Assembly (NCBI GenBank): GCA_047601745.1
Contig: JASGIS010000001.1
Span: 4,712,001-4,776,000 of the forward strand
Reading direction: 5' to 3'
Origin: JAKPAM01 sp047601745
Lineage (GTDB): Bacteria; Pseudomonadota; Gammaproteobacteria; Burkholderiales; Burkholderiaceae_E
Length of the DNA: 64,000 bases
Part shown: positions 26,548 to 34,522 of the stretch, one piece after another
Layout of the letters: the number at the start of each line of letters is the position of its first letter
Numbering within the stretch: the first letter of the stretch is position 1
The notes under the pieces: generated by a model
Told to the model about the DNA's origin: nothing
Seen by the model: only the letters and a program-made list of their open reading frames with translations
The model's database searches: none
Translations under genes and position numbers: made by a program

Positions 26548-26862
26548 TCACGCGATGACCTCTAGGCCACGCTTCTGAACCAGGTGCAGCAGCTTGAGCG
26601 CAGTGCCTGCGGGCTTCTTCTGTCCGATCTCCCACTTTTGAACAGTCGAAAGACTCGTGTTCAGTAGCCGCGCAAACACCGCTTGGCTGACATGCGCGCT
26701 TTCGCGGATACGCTTGATCTCAGCAGGCTCCAACGGCTCGACCGGCGGCAGCCAAAGCGGATCGAATTCGCGCAGCGTGACTTGATCCATCACGCCGACC
26801 CTGTGCAGCCCTTTGGCCGTGTCGCGCACGGCTTCAATGATGGGTGACCTCGTCTGGCTCAT
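26548..26862 (-). CDS. XRE/HigA-type DNA-binding regulator
   Basis: 104 residues. The helix-turn-helix is in the second half: IKRIRESAHVSQAVFARLLN, then TSLSTVQKWEIGQKKP. It looks like a HigA/NadS antitoxin-type regulator, but no RelE/HigB toxin gene accompanies it. AGAGGTGG lies 7 bases before ATG 26862. It is the first gene of the operon leading to the ATPase, protease and nuclease-STAND genes (121 bp to the ATPase) and probably represses its own promoter through the palindrome upstream. Confidence 0.88.
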   Translation of the reverse strand: MSQTRSPIIEAVRDTAKGLHRVGVMDQVTLREFDPLWLPPVEPLEPAEIKRIRESAHVSQAVFARLLNTSLSTVQKWEIGQKKPAGTALKLLHLVQKRGLEVIA

Positions 26863-26905
26863 CGCAATCCACCTCTACCGGCACGCTATCAAGAAAACTT
26901 GGCAG

Positions 26906-26935
26906 TTTATAGCACCTGGTGCTACAGGCTCGCAA
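26906..26935 (-). promoter_or_regulatory. Promoter of the defence operon
   Basis: On the minus strand TTGCGA (26930-26935) and TATAAA (26906-26911) are separated by 18 bases, a good sigma-70 match. The start of transcription would fall about 37 bases before the XRE start codon. No other convincing promoter is seen within the four-gene operon. Confidence 0.65.
26910..26924. promoter_or_regulatory. Operator palindrome of the defence operon
   Basis: TAGCACCTGGTGCTA is a perfect 15-base palindrome with one central base. It lies in the spacer and overlaps the -10 box, so bound regulator would block RNA polymerase. The adjacent XRE protein is the obvious candidate. Confidence 0.65.
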
Positions 26936-27294
26936 GCTGAGTTCCTTGGCATCGCGTCGCCGCCACAGGTGGCCGGGTCCTGCGCTCTGCCCACCTCGAG
27001 CCCCAGGTCTCGGTCGCAGGTCACGCCCCGCTCAGTTGCCCGAAGCCGATCGGAAGCGGTCAGTCTCGAGCTGATGTTCGCGACGGTCTACTTTGCGCGG
27101 CCGTCGGCTCTCCAGAGGCCACGGTAGACCGTCAGCAATCAGCCTTTAGCCGCCACTCATCAAAGAGGTCGTGCCCCATGCAGCTAGTCGGCCCGTTTCT
27201 TCATCGTTGATGCGTTCCTAAACGCCGCATCCAGGGCACCAGCCTGCCACCTTCCCCAGGTGACAACCCTCAACCACCATGTGATGATCAAACC
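26925..27294. other. Intergenic stretch upstream of the defence operon
   Basis: Apart from the -35 box no gene or clear motif is seen. Short open frames here show no family similarity. Composition is mixed and it may hold remnants of the sequence into which the operon was inserted; no direct repeat matching the left side was recognised by eye. Confidence 0.5.
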
Positions 27295-28170
27295 ATGCAC
27301 GCCACCCGTTCATCCTTCCGTTCCTCGGCAGACGGTACCGAGATCTTCACCTACGCCTGGGCTGATGTCTCCGGCAAACCCATCGGTGTGGTGCAAATCG
27401 CCCACGGCCTGGCCGAGCACGGCGAGCGTTATGCGCGCTTCGCGAAAGTGCTCAATGCGGCCGGCTTTCTGGCGTATGCAGTCGATCACCGCGGACATGG
27501 CCGTAGCGCCCAGGGCCGGCTGGGGGATTTCGGCGCGGCTGGCTTCGACGGGCTGATCGCCGACGTTGCGCAGTTCGGTTCCCAGTTACAAGCCCGGCAC
27601 GATGGCCTGCCGCTGTTCCTGTTCGGGCATTCGATGGGCTCTTTCGCAGCGCAAGCGGCCATGCTCGATCACGCCTCGACGTGGTCGGGAGTGGTGTTGT
27701 CCGGGTCGACGGCGCTGGACGCGCTGGCGGAGGGTATGGCCCAGGCACCCGCTGACGCGCCAACCGGGCTGGAGGCGTTCAATGCCGGCTTCGAACACCG
27801 TACGGGCTACGAGTGGCTGTCGCGCGACGAGGCTGAGGTCGATGCCTACGTCGCCGACCCCTGGTGCGGCTGGCAGGTGCCGGACGGAGTGATCCCCTCG
27901 CTCTTGGCGCCAGCGTCCCGGCTGGCGGACCCTGCGCTGTTGGCCGGTATCCGCCGCGACCTGCCGATCCTGATCGCCTCAGGCGATGCCGATCCGCTGG
28001 CCGTCGGTGGTGCGCTGGTCCAGTTGCTGGGGCAGCGCTACCGTGAAGCCGGCATCGCCGATGTCACCGTCACGCTGTATCCGAAGGCTCGTCACGAAAT
28101 CCTGAACGAGACCAACCGCGACTCGATCACCGCCGATATCGTGGCCTGGCTGCGTGCCCACTCAGCGTAG
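27295..28170 (+). CDS. Alpha/beta hydrolase, lysophospholipase/monoacylglycerol lipase type
   Basis: 291 residues. The serine hydrolase motifs are complete: nucleophile elbow GHSMGS (Ser113), acid in ASGDADPLAVGG and His in YPKARHEILNE. The VQIAHGLAEHGERYARFAK and YAVDHRGHGRSA segments are diagnostic of the serine aminopeptidase S33/Hydrolase_4 group, which hydrolyses lysophospholipids or monoacylglycerols. It lacks a signal peptide. It is convergent with a GNAT gene. Base composition is back to the high-GC norm, so the defence island ends before it. Confidence 0.9.
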   Translation: MHATRSSFRSSADGTEIFTYAWADVSGKPIGVVQIAHGLAEHGERYARFAKVLNAAGFLAYAVDHRGHGRSAQGRLGDFGAAGFDGLIADVAQFGSQLQARHDGLPLFLFGHSMGSFAAQAAMLDHASTWSGVVLSGSTALDALAEGMAQAPADAPTGLEAFNAGFEHRTGYEWLSRDEAEVDAYVADPWCGWQVPDGVIPSLLAPASRLADPALLAGIRRDLPILIASGDADPLAVGGALVQLLGQRYREAGIADVTVTLYPKARHEILNETNRDSITADIVAWLRAHSA

Positions 28171-28201
28171 GCGGGTGAAGGCAAGGGAGAGCAGCGACAA
28201 G

Positions 28202-28238
28202 TTGACGACAGCGGTGTGCGCCGCTGCGCAGCCGTCAA
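28202..28238. terminator. Two-part hairpin between convergent genes
   Basis: An inner perfect stem CAGCGG/CCGCTG (28209-28226) and outer arms TTGACG/CGTCAA lie between the stops of the hydrolase and the GNAT gene. There is no T-run; a bidirectional, possibly factor-dependent terminator is plausible. Confidence 0.35.
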
Positions 28239-28290
28239 TCTGCGATGGATGGGCGCCAGACTCGGGCTACGCGTTGCATTGGGCCTGGAC

Positions 28291-28818
28291 CTAGCGCACG
28301 GGTGCCACGCGTGCGAACTGCTGCTCCATCACCGTACTTCCCCACTGCTTGCCAGGAGCCTCGTCGACCAGCTCGAAGCCGAAGGATTCATAGAGCCTTC
28401 TGGCCGCATCCAATCCCTGGAACGTCCAGAGCCGGGTCGCGGCGAACCCGCGCTGATCGCAGAAAGCAATCGCCTCCTGCATCAGCCGACGCCCGACGCC
28501 CCCGCCGCGGCAACCGTCATCGAGGATGAACCAGCGCAAGTGGGCATGGCCGCCGCCCAGGTCCTGGCCGTCGATGACGATCGAGCCCTCGATCCGGCCG
28601 TTCCGGATCGCTGCCCAGACGCCGTTGCACGGTTCATGGAGCCGTCCCATGAACTCCGCGACACCGCTGGCGACCTGACTCTCGAAGAACTGGCCGAAGC
28701 CTGCGTGCCGCGCATAGAAGACCGCATGCATCTCGACCATCCTGCCGACCAGCCCCGGACGGTAGCCGGAACTCACGGTGATAGGGGAGACTTCGCTGGA
28801 AAGTGGTGGAATATTCAC
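28291..28818 (-). CDS. GNAT-family N-acetyltransferase
   Basis: 175 residues from GTG 28818; the frame stays open upstream to 28899, but that part overlaps the LysE remnant and looks like shadow sequence. The family core is clear: VWAAIRNGRIEGSIVIDG, then LRWFILDDGCRGGGVGRRLMQEAIAFCDQRGF (acetyl-CoA loop) and LWTFQGLDAARRLYESFGFELVDE. It matches the acetyltransferase half of MarR-GNAT proteins but no MarR domain is present. The acceptor is unknown. Confidence 0.83.
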   Translation of the reverse strand: MNIPPLSSEVSPITVSSGYRPGLVGRMVEMHAVFYARHAGFGQFFESQVASGVAEFMGRLHEPCNGVWAAIRNGRIEGSIVIDGQDLGGGHAHLRWFILDDGCRGGGVGRRLMQEAIAFCDQRGFAATRLWTFQGLDAARRLYESFGFELVDEAPGKQWGSTVMEQQFARVAPVR

Positions 28819-28844
28819 GATCGACTGCCCATTCGTACGGCCGC

Positions 28845-28961
28845 TTAGACCAGCATGGCCCCCCGCGAAACGAACAGCAAATCCGGGCCAGGGATGCACA
28901 CGAGGGGCGGCACCGTCGCCGCAAAGAGAACCAGGGTGGAGGTTTCGATACCTGGCGTCAC
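28845..28961 (-). pseudogene. LysE/RhtB-family exporter, 5' fragment only
   Basis: A 38-codon frame starts at a GTG overlapping the aidB stop and reads ETSTLVLFAATVPPLVCIPG followed by PDLLFVSRGAMLV and a stop. This is the conserved first helix and PGPD motif of LysE-family amino-acid exporters, which are normally about 200 residues. The remaining helices are missing and the next gene starts 27 bp on. It appears to be a deletion remnant, formerly coupled to aidB. Confidence 0.65.
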
Positions 28962-30682
28962 GGCATCACGTTCGCGCGCTCGACGATGCGATCCGCCGTT
29001 GCCCTGTCGAGGATCGGGCCGATAGTGCCGAACATCGATCCCCACGCGCCGGTCTCGCTCGGGCAGCGCGTGCCAAGGAAGGCCCCCACGACCTCCGGCG
29101 TGCTGTAGCGCATCAGGTCGGCGGCCTGCAGGGCGCGTGCCACGCTCTCGGTCATCGGGCGCGCCAGGAACTCGTCGTTCACCGCTTCTCGCACCAGGCC
29201 TTCGGTGGCGCCGACCAGCGCATCGAATCGGCCGTCCTGGCCCTTCAGCGGCTGCAACTCCGCGAACAGCGCGTCGATCGTGCGCGGGTCCTTCGTCATC
29301 GCGCGGCGTACGTCCATGCACATCATGTTGGCCGTGCCTTCCCATACGCTGTTCAGCGGCGCTTCCCGGTAGACGCGCGCCATGGGGTTCTCTTCGATGA
29401 AGCCATTGCCGCCATGGCACTGCAGCGCCTCGTTGGCAATGGCCGGGGCGCGCGAGCAGTTGAAATACTTGGCCGCCGGCGTGGCGACGCGGGCGAGCAG
29501 CTTCTCGTGCTCGTCCGTCTCCATCCGGTCGGTGGCCCTGGCCACGCGCAGGGCCATCAGCGTGGCGGCCTCCACCTCGACGGCCATGTCTGCCAGTACG
29601 TTGGCCATCATCGGCCGCTCGGCGATCGAGGTGCCGAAGGCCCTTCGGGTGGTCGTGTGGCGCAGCGCCAGGGTCAGCGCCTGACGCATCAGGCCCGCCG
29701 ACCCGACGGCGAAATCCAGCCGCGTCAGGTGCGAATGCGAAAGGATCTCGCGAATGCCACGGCCCTCCTCGCGGACGCGGATCGCCAAGGTGCCGGCATA
29801 TTCGACTTCGCTCGACGCATTGGACTTGTTGCCGGCCTTGTCCTTCAGACGCTGCACGAAGAAACGATTGAAGCTGCCGTCCGGCAAGGTTCGTGGCAGG
29901 AAGAAGCAGGTGACGCCGCCGTCGACCTTGGCCAGCGTGAAGAAACCGTCCGACTGCGGCACCGAGCAGAACCACTTATGGCCGGTCAACTCGTACCAAT
30001 GCGCGGTCGCGCCGTGGTAGTCGGCCGAGTGCGAATGGCGCGCGGTGGTCTGCGTCTCGCGCAGATCCGAGCCTCCCTGCTTCTCGGTCATCGCATAGCC
30101 GATGACGACTGAAGGCTTTTCGCCGACCTCGCGACGGCTGAACTCGTAGGTCGTGCCTCGGCTCTTCTCGGCCCAGATCGCCAGCGCGGGTTCGGCCTCG
30201 AAACCGGCATGAGCAGCGTAGGCCATGCCCGTCGGACAACCGGTTCCGTGCTCGACCTGGTTCCACAGGTACGACAGCACGGCGCGCGCGTAGTGGCCGC
30301 CCGTCTCGTTCGTGCGCCAGCACAGGTTCGGCACCTCGTGCTTCCAGGCCAGCGACATGAGTTCGTGCCAGCTCGGGTGGAATTCCACCCAGTCGATCCG
30401 GTTGCCGAACCGATCGTGAGTCTTCAGCTCCGGCGTGTAGCGGTTGGCCAGCCTCGCCAGTTCCTGCACCTGCTCATCGCCGGCCAAAGCGCCCAGCGCC
30501 GCACAGCGATCGGCGGCCCAGGGCGCTTCCCGCTCGATGGCGGCACGCAGAACCGCATCCCCTGTGAAGGCGTTGAAGGCACGGGCGGGTCGCGCCTGGT
30601 TGAAGACCTCGTGAGTGCTGTAGCGATCGGCAACCCCCTCCCTAAGGTTGGCGGCGATATCGGACGGTAAACGCGTGTTCAT
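28958..30682 (-). CDS. aidB: AidB-type acyl-CoA dehydrogenase
   Basis: 574 residues, close to E. coli AidB (about 540). Conserved AidB segments are visible: THEVFNQ near the start, VEFHPSWHELM, GYAMTEKQGGSDLRET, LTGHKWFCSVPQSD, LKDKAGNKSNASSEVE, LQCHGGNGFIEE and NSVWEGTANMMCMDV. The protein binds FAD, has a DNA-binding C-terminal domain in E. coli and takes part in the adaptive response to alkylation. Its ATG shares one base with the tetR stop (TGATG), so the TetR regulator upstream is co-translated and likely controls it. Confidence 0.88.
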   Translation of the reverse strand: MNTRLPSDIAANLREGVADRYSTHEVFNQARPARAFNAFTGDAVLRAAIEREAPWAADRCAALGALAGDEQVQELARLANRYTPELKTHDRFGNRIDWVEFHPSWHELMSLAWKHEVPNLCWRTNETGGHYARAVLSYLWNQVEHGTGCPTGMAYAAHAGFEAEPALAIWAEKSRGTTYEFSRREVGEKPSVVIGYAMTEKQGGSDLRETQTTARHSHSADYHGATAHWYELTGHKWFCSVPQSDGFFTLAKVDGGVTCFFLPRTLPDGSFNRFFVQRLKDKAGNKSNASSEVEYAGTLAIRVREEGRGIREILSHSHLTRLDFAVGSAGLMRQALTLALRHTTTRRAFGTSIAERPMMANVLADMAVEVEAATLMALRVARATDRMETDEHEKLLARVATPAAKYFNCSRAPAIANEALQCHGGNGFIEENPMARVYREAPLNSVWEGTANMMCMDVRRAMTKDPRTIDALFAELQPLKGQDGRFDALVGATEGLVREAVNDEFLARPMTESVARALQAADLMRYSTPEVVGAFLGTRCPSETGAWGSMFGTIGPILDRATADRIVERANVMP

Positions 30683-31350
30683 CAGGGTCTCCGGTCGAAT
30701 TGTTTGAGCGTGGCGACAGGCGCGGCCACGCTGGTACAGGCCAGTACGGCGATCTGGTCGGCCAGTTGGGCAACCTCACGCCGGTAGGTATCGGTGTCGG
30801 GGTGCCGTTGGCGGCTGAGCGGCGATAGAGGACCGATCAGTCCTTCCATGAAACCGCCCACGATCACCGTCGCGGCAATGTCGGGGCGGACGTCGGGCCT
30901 GATTTCCTTGGCCGCCTGGCCCGATTCGACGATCGAGCGGATGACCTCGCTGATGGCCGTGCGGTAGGTCAGCCGTGCCTCGTCGATCTCCTTGTCGCAG
31001 GGTTCGGCGATCAATGCATAAGCGAGGCGCGGATTGCGCATGGCTCGCTGCACGAAAGTGGCCACGGCCGAGTGCAGCCTACCCAGCGCAGACCCTCCCG
31101 AGCTTGCAATCTCGGTCAGCACATCGACTTCGCGCTGCGAAACGGCTGAAAGCACCTCGGCGAACAGTTCCGCCTTCGAAGAGAAGTAGCGGTACACCGT
31201 GCCTGTGGCCATGCCGGCCGCTGCCGCGACACTGGCGACCTGCGCCTCGCTCCAGCCTCCTTCGCTTACCAGGGTACGGGCGGACTGAAGGATGCGGCTG
31301 CGATTGTCCTGGAGGCGCGCTTCGACGGCGGGAGTCTGACGGTAGGCCAT
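30682..31350 (-). CDS. TetR-family repressor of the aidB operon
   Basis: 222 residues. The N-terminal helix-turn-helix is RILQSARTLVSEGGWSEAQVASVAAAAGMATGTVYRYFSSKAELF in outline, the classic TetR form; the ligand-binding region follows with a TetR_C-type FMEGLIGPLS segment. It is the first gene of a two-gene operon with aidB. A long inverted repeat starts 8 bases upstream of its start codon, so it is probably autoregulated. Related regulators control fatty acyl-CoA genes, so an acyl-CoA ligand is possible. Confidence 0.88.
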   Translation of the reverse strand: MAYRQTPAVEARLQDNRSRILQSARTLVSEGGWSEAQVASVAAAAGMATGTVYRYFSSKAELFAEVLSAVSQREVDVLTEIASSGGSALGRLHSAVATFVQRAMRNPRLAYALIAEPCDKEIDEARLTYRTAISEVIRSIVESGQAAKEIRPDVRPDIAATVIVGGFMEGLIGPLSPLSRQRHPDTDTYRREVAQLADQIAVLACTSVAAPVATLKQFDRRP

Positions 31351-31357
31351 GAAGAAA

Positions 31358-31394
31358 TGAACAGCGATTCACTTATGTTGTGAATCGTAGTTCA
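31358..31394. promoter_or_regulatory. TetR operator upstream of tetR-aidB
   Basis: TGAACAGCGATTCAC and GTGAATCGTAGTTCA form a 15-base inverted repeat with two mismatches and a 7-base spacer, directly before the tetR start codon. Its size and symmetry are typical of TetR operators. Confidence 0.75.
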
Positions 31395-31500
31395 TTCTTT
31401 TGCCGAGGACAAGCAAGACCACTGGTTCCGGCGTGAGCTGTACCTGCGGCGCCGGCTGACGCGCGTATCGAATCCGGCCCGATCTTCCGGCGAATGCGTG

Positions 31501-31869
31501 CTAAGTCGCCCCGTCGATCACGACGTTCTCTTCGGTATAGAAGAGCGGCGACGCGTCCAGGTCGATGAAGCGGCGTTCGTCGTCCAGAAGATCCTGGCCG
31601 GCCTGGCGTCGCGCTTCCGGTGAGCTGGACGGCGGCGTGTCGGATAGCCAGATCTCGGCGACGCCGTCGTAAGGGGGATGCCCGCCACGCGCGCCGGCGG
31701 CCCGGGCGAAGGTCGCGTCGTCCATGGTGTGGCATTGGACGTAGCGGTGGATGCCCAGCACCGGCGCATGCCGGGCGACGAGCGGCGCGTGCCGGTTGCG
31801 CCAGTAGTCCTGGAATTCGGCGCGGGTCATGCCCGGCAACCGTCTGAGGCAAAAGACGATCTTGATCAT
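31501..31869 (-). CDS. EthD-domain protein
   Basis: 122 residues, with GGAGGAG a few bases upstream of ATG 31869. It opens MIKIVFCLRRLPGMTRAEFQDYWRNRHAPL, the conserved EthD ferredoxin-like fold with the Tyr/Trp-x-x-x-H motif (YWRNRHAP). EthD proteins are small dimeric alpha+beta-barrel proteins associated with ether or aromatic degradation; the role here is unknown. A second, shorter EthD gene lies divergently across tRNA-Cys. Confidence 0.85.
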   Translation of the reverse strand: MIKIVFCLRRLPGMTRAEFQDYWRNRHAPLVARHAPVLGIHRYVQCHTMDDATFARAAGARGGHPPYDGVAEIWLSDTPPSSSPEARRQAGQDLLDDERRFIDLDASPLFYTEENVVIDGAT

Positions 31870-32006
31870 GTACGGGGTCTCCTCCGGGTCTTATCGTCGC
31901 GGCCGGGGCGCATCGCGTCAAGCGAGCCGGCGGCGACGGGGGCGCGGCGGGCTCGGCCGCCGCGGAGTAGTCATTGCTGGCGATCCCATGGCATAATAGA
32001 AGGCTT

Positions 32007-32080
32007 GGCGCGGTAGCAAAGCGGTTATGCAGAGGACTGCAAATCCTTCCAGGCCGGTTCGACTCCGGCCCGCGCCTCCA
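32007..32080 (+). tRNA. tRNA-Cys (anticodon GCA)
   Basis: A 74-base cloverleaf with encoded CCA. The acceptor stem GGCGCGG pairs with CCGCGCC, the anticodon GCA is at 32039-32041 in a seven-base loop, and the T arm GGCCGGTTCGACTCCGGCC is complete. A possible -10 (CATAAT) lies 10 bases upstream. The gene appears intact, with no attachment-site duplication nearby. Confidence 0.97.
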
Positions 32081-32189
32081 GCTTCCATCACCCGTTCCAC
32101 CACCGATCCGGCGGTCCGTTCATAGGACGGGCGCCGCGACCATCGGCACGACGAGGCCGGCCACGTAGCCGCCCGCGCAGGAGACAAGC

Positions 32190-32504
32190 ATGATCAAGGT
32201 CAGCATCCTCTATCCGGCTTCGGAAGGCAGTCGTTTCGATCACGACTACTACCGCGACTCGCACATGCCGATGGTCAAGGCCAAGCTCGGCCCCGCGTGT
32301 CTGAAATACACGATCGATCAAGGTGTCAGCAACGTCGCGCCGGGTTCGGCGCCGCCGTTCCACGCGATCGGTGCGCTGTTCTTCGATAGCGTCGATGCGT
32401 TCCGTTCGTCGATCACGCCGCACATGCAGGAGATCGGCGCCGACATCCCCAAGTACACGTCGGTCGCGCCGGTCATGCTGGTCAGCGAGGTCATCGTCGG
32501 CTGA
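32190..32504 (+). CDS. Short EthD-family protein
   Basis: 104 residues with AGGAGA 6 bases before ATG 32190. It reads MIKVSILYPASEGSRFDHDYYRDSHMP, the EthD motif YYxxxHMP, and ends in a conserved Pro-Val-Met strand. Its usual length for the ETBE-degradation EthD group is about 100 residues. It is a paralogue of the gene at 31501-31869 rather than a copy, since the two share only the motif. Function unknown. Confidence 0.85.
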   Translation: MIKVSILYPASEGSRFDHDYYRDSHMPMVKAKLGPACLKYTIDQGVSNVAPGSAPPFHAIGALFFDSVDAFRSSITPHMQEIGADIPKYTSVAPVMLVSEVIVG

Positions 32505-32669
32505 CTCGGGCCGCGGGCCGGTCGTCACTGATCGGCCTCCGCCGGTCTGCCGCTTGCCCGGCGGCCGGTGCGCGCGACGGCGGGCCGGCTCAAGAACGCG
32601 TGGCGGCAGACGATAACGGACGGTATCCGAACCGAGTCGTTGCCATGCCAGGGCGACGAGGCCTGCCCG

Positions 32670-34052
32670 ATGCCCGAGTCCGATTCGATCGTCCGCGATG
32701 CCGGATCCCGCCTGCCGAACCCATGGGCCGGCGGCGAACCTTTGCCGCCCGGCATCTCGGCGCTGATCGTCATGCGCCCGAGCGCGAGCGAAGCGACGAT
32801 GCGCTCGCTGCTCGCGCGGGTCGGCGTGTCGTCGATCGCGGGGGCCGATTCCGTCGAGGACGGGCTGGAGTGCCTGCGCGCACGGCATTTCGACATCCTG
32901 GCCTGCGATCAGGACCTCGGCGATGGCGGACTCGCGCATCACTTGTGCGACGAGGCGCGGCGCCAGGGTTGGCTGCGGCCGTCGACGCTGATCGTCGTCA
33001 TCAGCCGCAGCCGTACCGCACAGGCCGTCATGTCGGTGGCCGAGTTCGAGCCCGACTGCTGTCTGCTGCGGCCGTTGACGTCCGATGATTCGGTCGAGCG
33101 GCTCGTGCGCGCCTGGCTGCACAAGCGCGCATTCGATCCGTTGTTCAACGCGATGGCGGCCGGTGACGCCACGGCCGTCGACCTGCAGGCGCAACTGATC
33201 GGCAGCAGCAACTCGGCGCTTCAGCAGACGGCCAACCGGATCGCGTCCGAATGGCTGCTGCATGCCGGCGAGCTGGCGGCCGCCGAGTCGTTCGCGCGCC
33301 GCGCGCTCAACGTCGGCAGACCGGCCTGGGCCTTGTGCCGCCTCGCGCAGATCCGCGTCACGCAGGGTCGCCTCGGTGATGCCAGCGCGCTGCTGCAACG
33401 CGCGATCGACGCCAATCCGCGCCATCTCGATTCGCTGGAACTGCTGTCGGTGATCCGCGAACGGGAAGGGCGCCCGGTCGAAGCGCTGGCGACGCTCGAT
33501 CGCCTGACCGCGCAGATCGATCCGTCGACGCAGCGGATGCGGCGCACCGGCAAGCTCGCCCGGCAGACGGGCGATCTGCATCGCGCCGAGGCCGCGCTGC
33601 GCTGGATCGATCACCACAGCCGCGAAGGTTCGCCCGAATCGATCGAGGATCGGGCCGAGCTGATCGAAGTGCTGCAGGCGCAAGGGCGCGACCACGCGGC
33701 CAGTTCGCTGCACGCGATACAGGCTCAACGGTTGAAAGACCATCCGGACGCGCCGCTGCTGGCCGCGATCTTCGAAGCCGATCGGCTGCCGCGCGACACC
33801 GATCCGGCCGTGCGCCAGGCCGCCGGCGAACGGATGCTGGCGCTTTTCGAGGAGGGCAGCGACGTCGTGTCGATCGCGACCGCGCTGCGTGCCGTGCACG
33901 CGTGCCTGCGCGCCGGGTTGAGGCAGGAAGGCTTCCTGCTGGCCGCGGCGATCAGCCGCTGCCGCCGGGCCGACCAGCATCAGCTCGATGCGCTGCGCGA
34001 GACACTGGCAGGTCTCGGCGCATTGCCGGCCGACGAGATCGCCGCCATCTAG
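32670..34052 (+). CDS. Degenerate receiver domain plus TPR protein
   Basis: 460 residues from ATG 32670 (GACGAGG 9 bases upstream). Residues about 30-150 have a receiver fold (SALIVMRPSASEATMRSLLARVGV, then FDILACDQDLGDGG). The acidic pair at the first strand is missing and the conserved Lys-Pro is Arg-Pro (CCLLRPLTSDD), so phosphorelay chemistry may be lost. From residue 200 on are TPR-like helical repeats (AESFARRALNVGRPAWALCRLAQIRVTQGRLGDASALLQRAID). It may be an adaptor or regulator of a motility or secretion protein; no partner gene is adjacent. Confidence 0.78.
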   Translation: MPESDSIVRDAGSRLPNPWAGGEPLPPGISALIVMRPSASEATMRSLLARVGVSSIAGADSVEDGLECLRARHFDILACDQDLGDGGLAHHLCDEARRQGWLRPSTLIVVISRSRTAQAVMSVAEFEPDCCLLRPLTSDDSVERLVRAWLHKRAFDPLFNAMAAGDATAVDLQAQLIGSSNSALQQTANRIASEWLLHAGELAAAESFARRALNVGRPAWALCRLAQIRVTQGRLGDASALLQRAIDANPRHLDSLELLSVIREREGRPVEALATLDRLTAQIDPSTQRMRRTGKLARQTGDLHRAEAALRWIDHHSREGSPESIEDRAELIEVLQAQGRDHAASSLHAIQAQRLKDHPDAPLLAAIFEADRLPRDTDPAVRQAAGERMLALFEEGSDVVSIATALRAVHACLRAGLRQEGFLLAAAISRCRRADQHQLDALRETLAGLGALPADEIAAI

Positions 34053-34111
34053 ACGGAGGAGCGGGCGCCGGTCCGTTCTTCATTCGCCCCCGTGCTTAGG
34101 GGCGACACGCA

Positions 34112-34522
34112 TCAGTCCGCTGAAGGCGTCAGCCAGTTTTCTGCCACGACACCCGGGTACCTGGCGAAGTCCCTCAGGTTGTTGGTCACGACCGTCACGC
34201 CAAGCGCCGCGGCATGAGCGGCAATCAGCTTGTCGAGGGCGTCTTTCCTGCGCTCACGGGTTGCCATCCGGATCTTGCCGTAGACGGCCCCCGCCGATGC
34301 ATCGAAAGCAGCGACGGGTATGTCTTCGACCAGCGCCGTCAAGTTCGCGCGTTCACGCTGCGGATCGGCACAAGCCAATACGCCGAACTCCAATTCGGCG
34401 TAGGTGATGGCGGACATCACGACATCCCCTACGTAGCACTGTGCGAAGCGCCGAGCGACCTCCTGCGGCTGGTTCTTCATCAGGTAGAAACACATGTTCG
34501 TGTCGAGCATGTAGCGCGGCAC
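34112..34522 (-). CDS. vapC: VapC-type toxin (PIN ribonuclease)
   Basis: 136 residues from a GTG that shares one base with the vapB stop (TAGTG). The PIN-domain acidic residues are in MLDTNMCFYL, ITYAELEFGV, KLIAAHAAALGVTVVTNNLRDF. VapC cleaves tRNA or rRNA and is neutralised by VapB. Start and order (antitoxin first, coupled) are normal for the family. Confidence 0.9.
   Translation of the reverse strand: MPRYMLDTNMCFYLMKNQPQEVARRFAQCYVGDVVMSAITYAELEFGVLACADPQRERANLTALVEDIPVAAFDASAGAVYGKIRMATRERRKDALDKLIAAHAAALGVTVVTNNLRDFARYPGVVAENWLTPSAD

Noticed and set aside
26423..26635. 70-codon minus-strand frame between the XRE gene and the ATPase
   Set aside because: It overlaps the end of the XRE gene in another frame and shows no motif. 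Its stop overlaps the ATPase start, but no ribosome site supports it.
26925..27294. Possible integrase remnant or attachment site next to the defence operon
   Set aside because: No tyrosine or serine recombinase motif in any frame and no repeat matching the other flank was found by eye.
32007..32080. tRNA-Cys as the integration site of a genomic island
   Set aside because: The tRNA is intact, 5 kb away from the AT-rich operon, and its 3' end is not repeated elsewhere in the window.
32088..33980. 630-codon minus-strand open frame opposite the receiver-TPR gene
   Set aside because: Arg/Gln/His-rich shadow; it would also cover the EthD gene, which has a clear family match.
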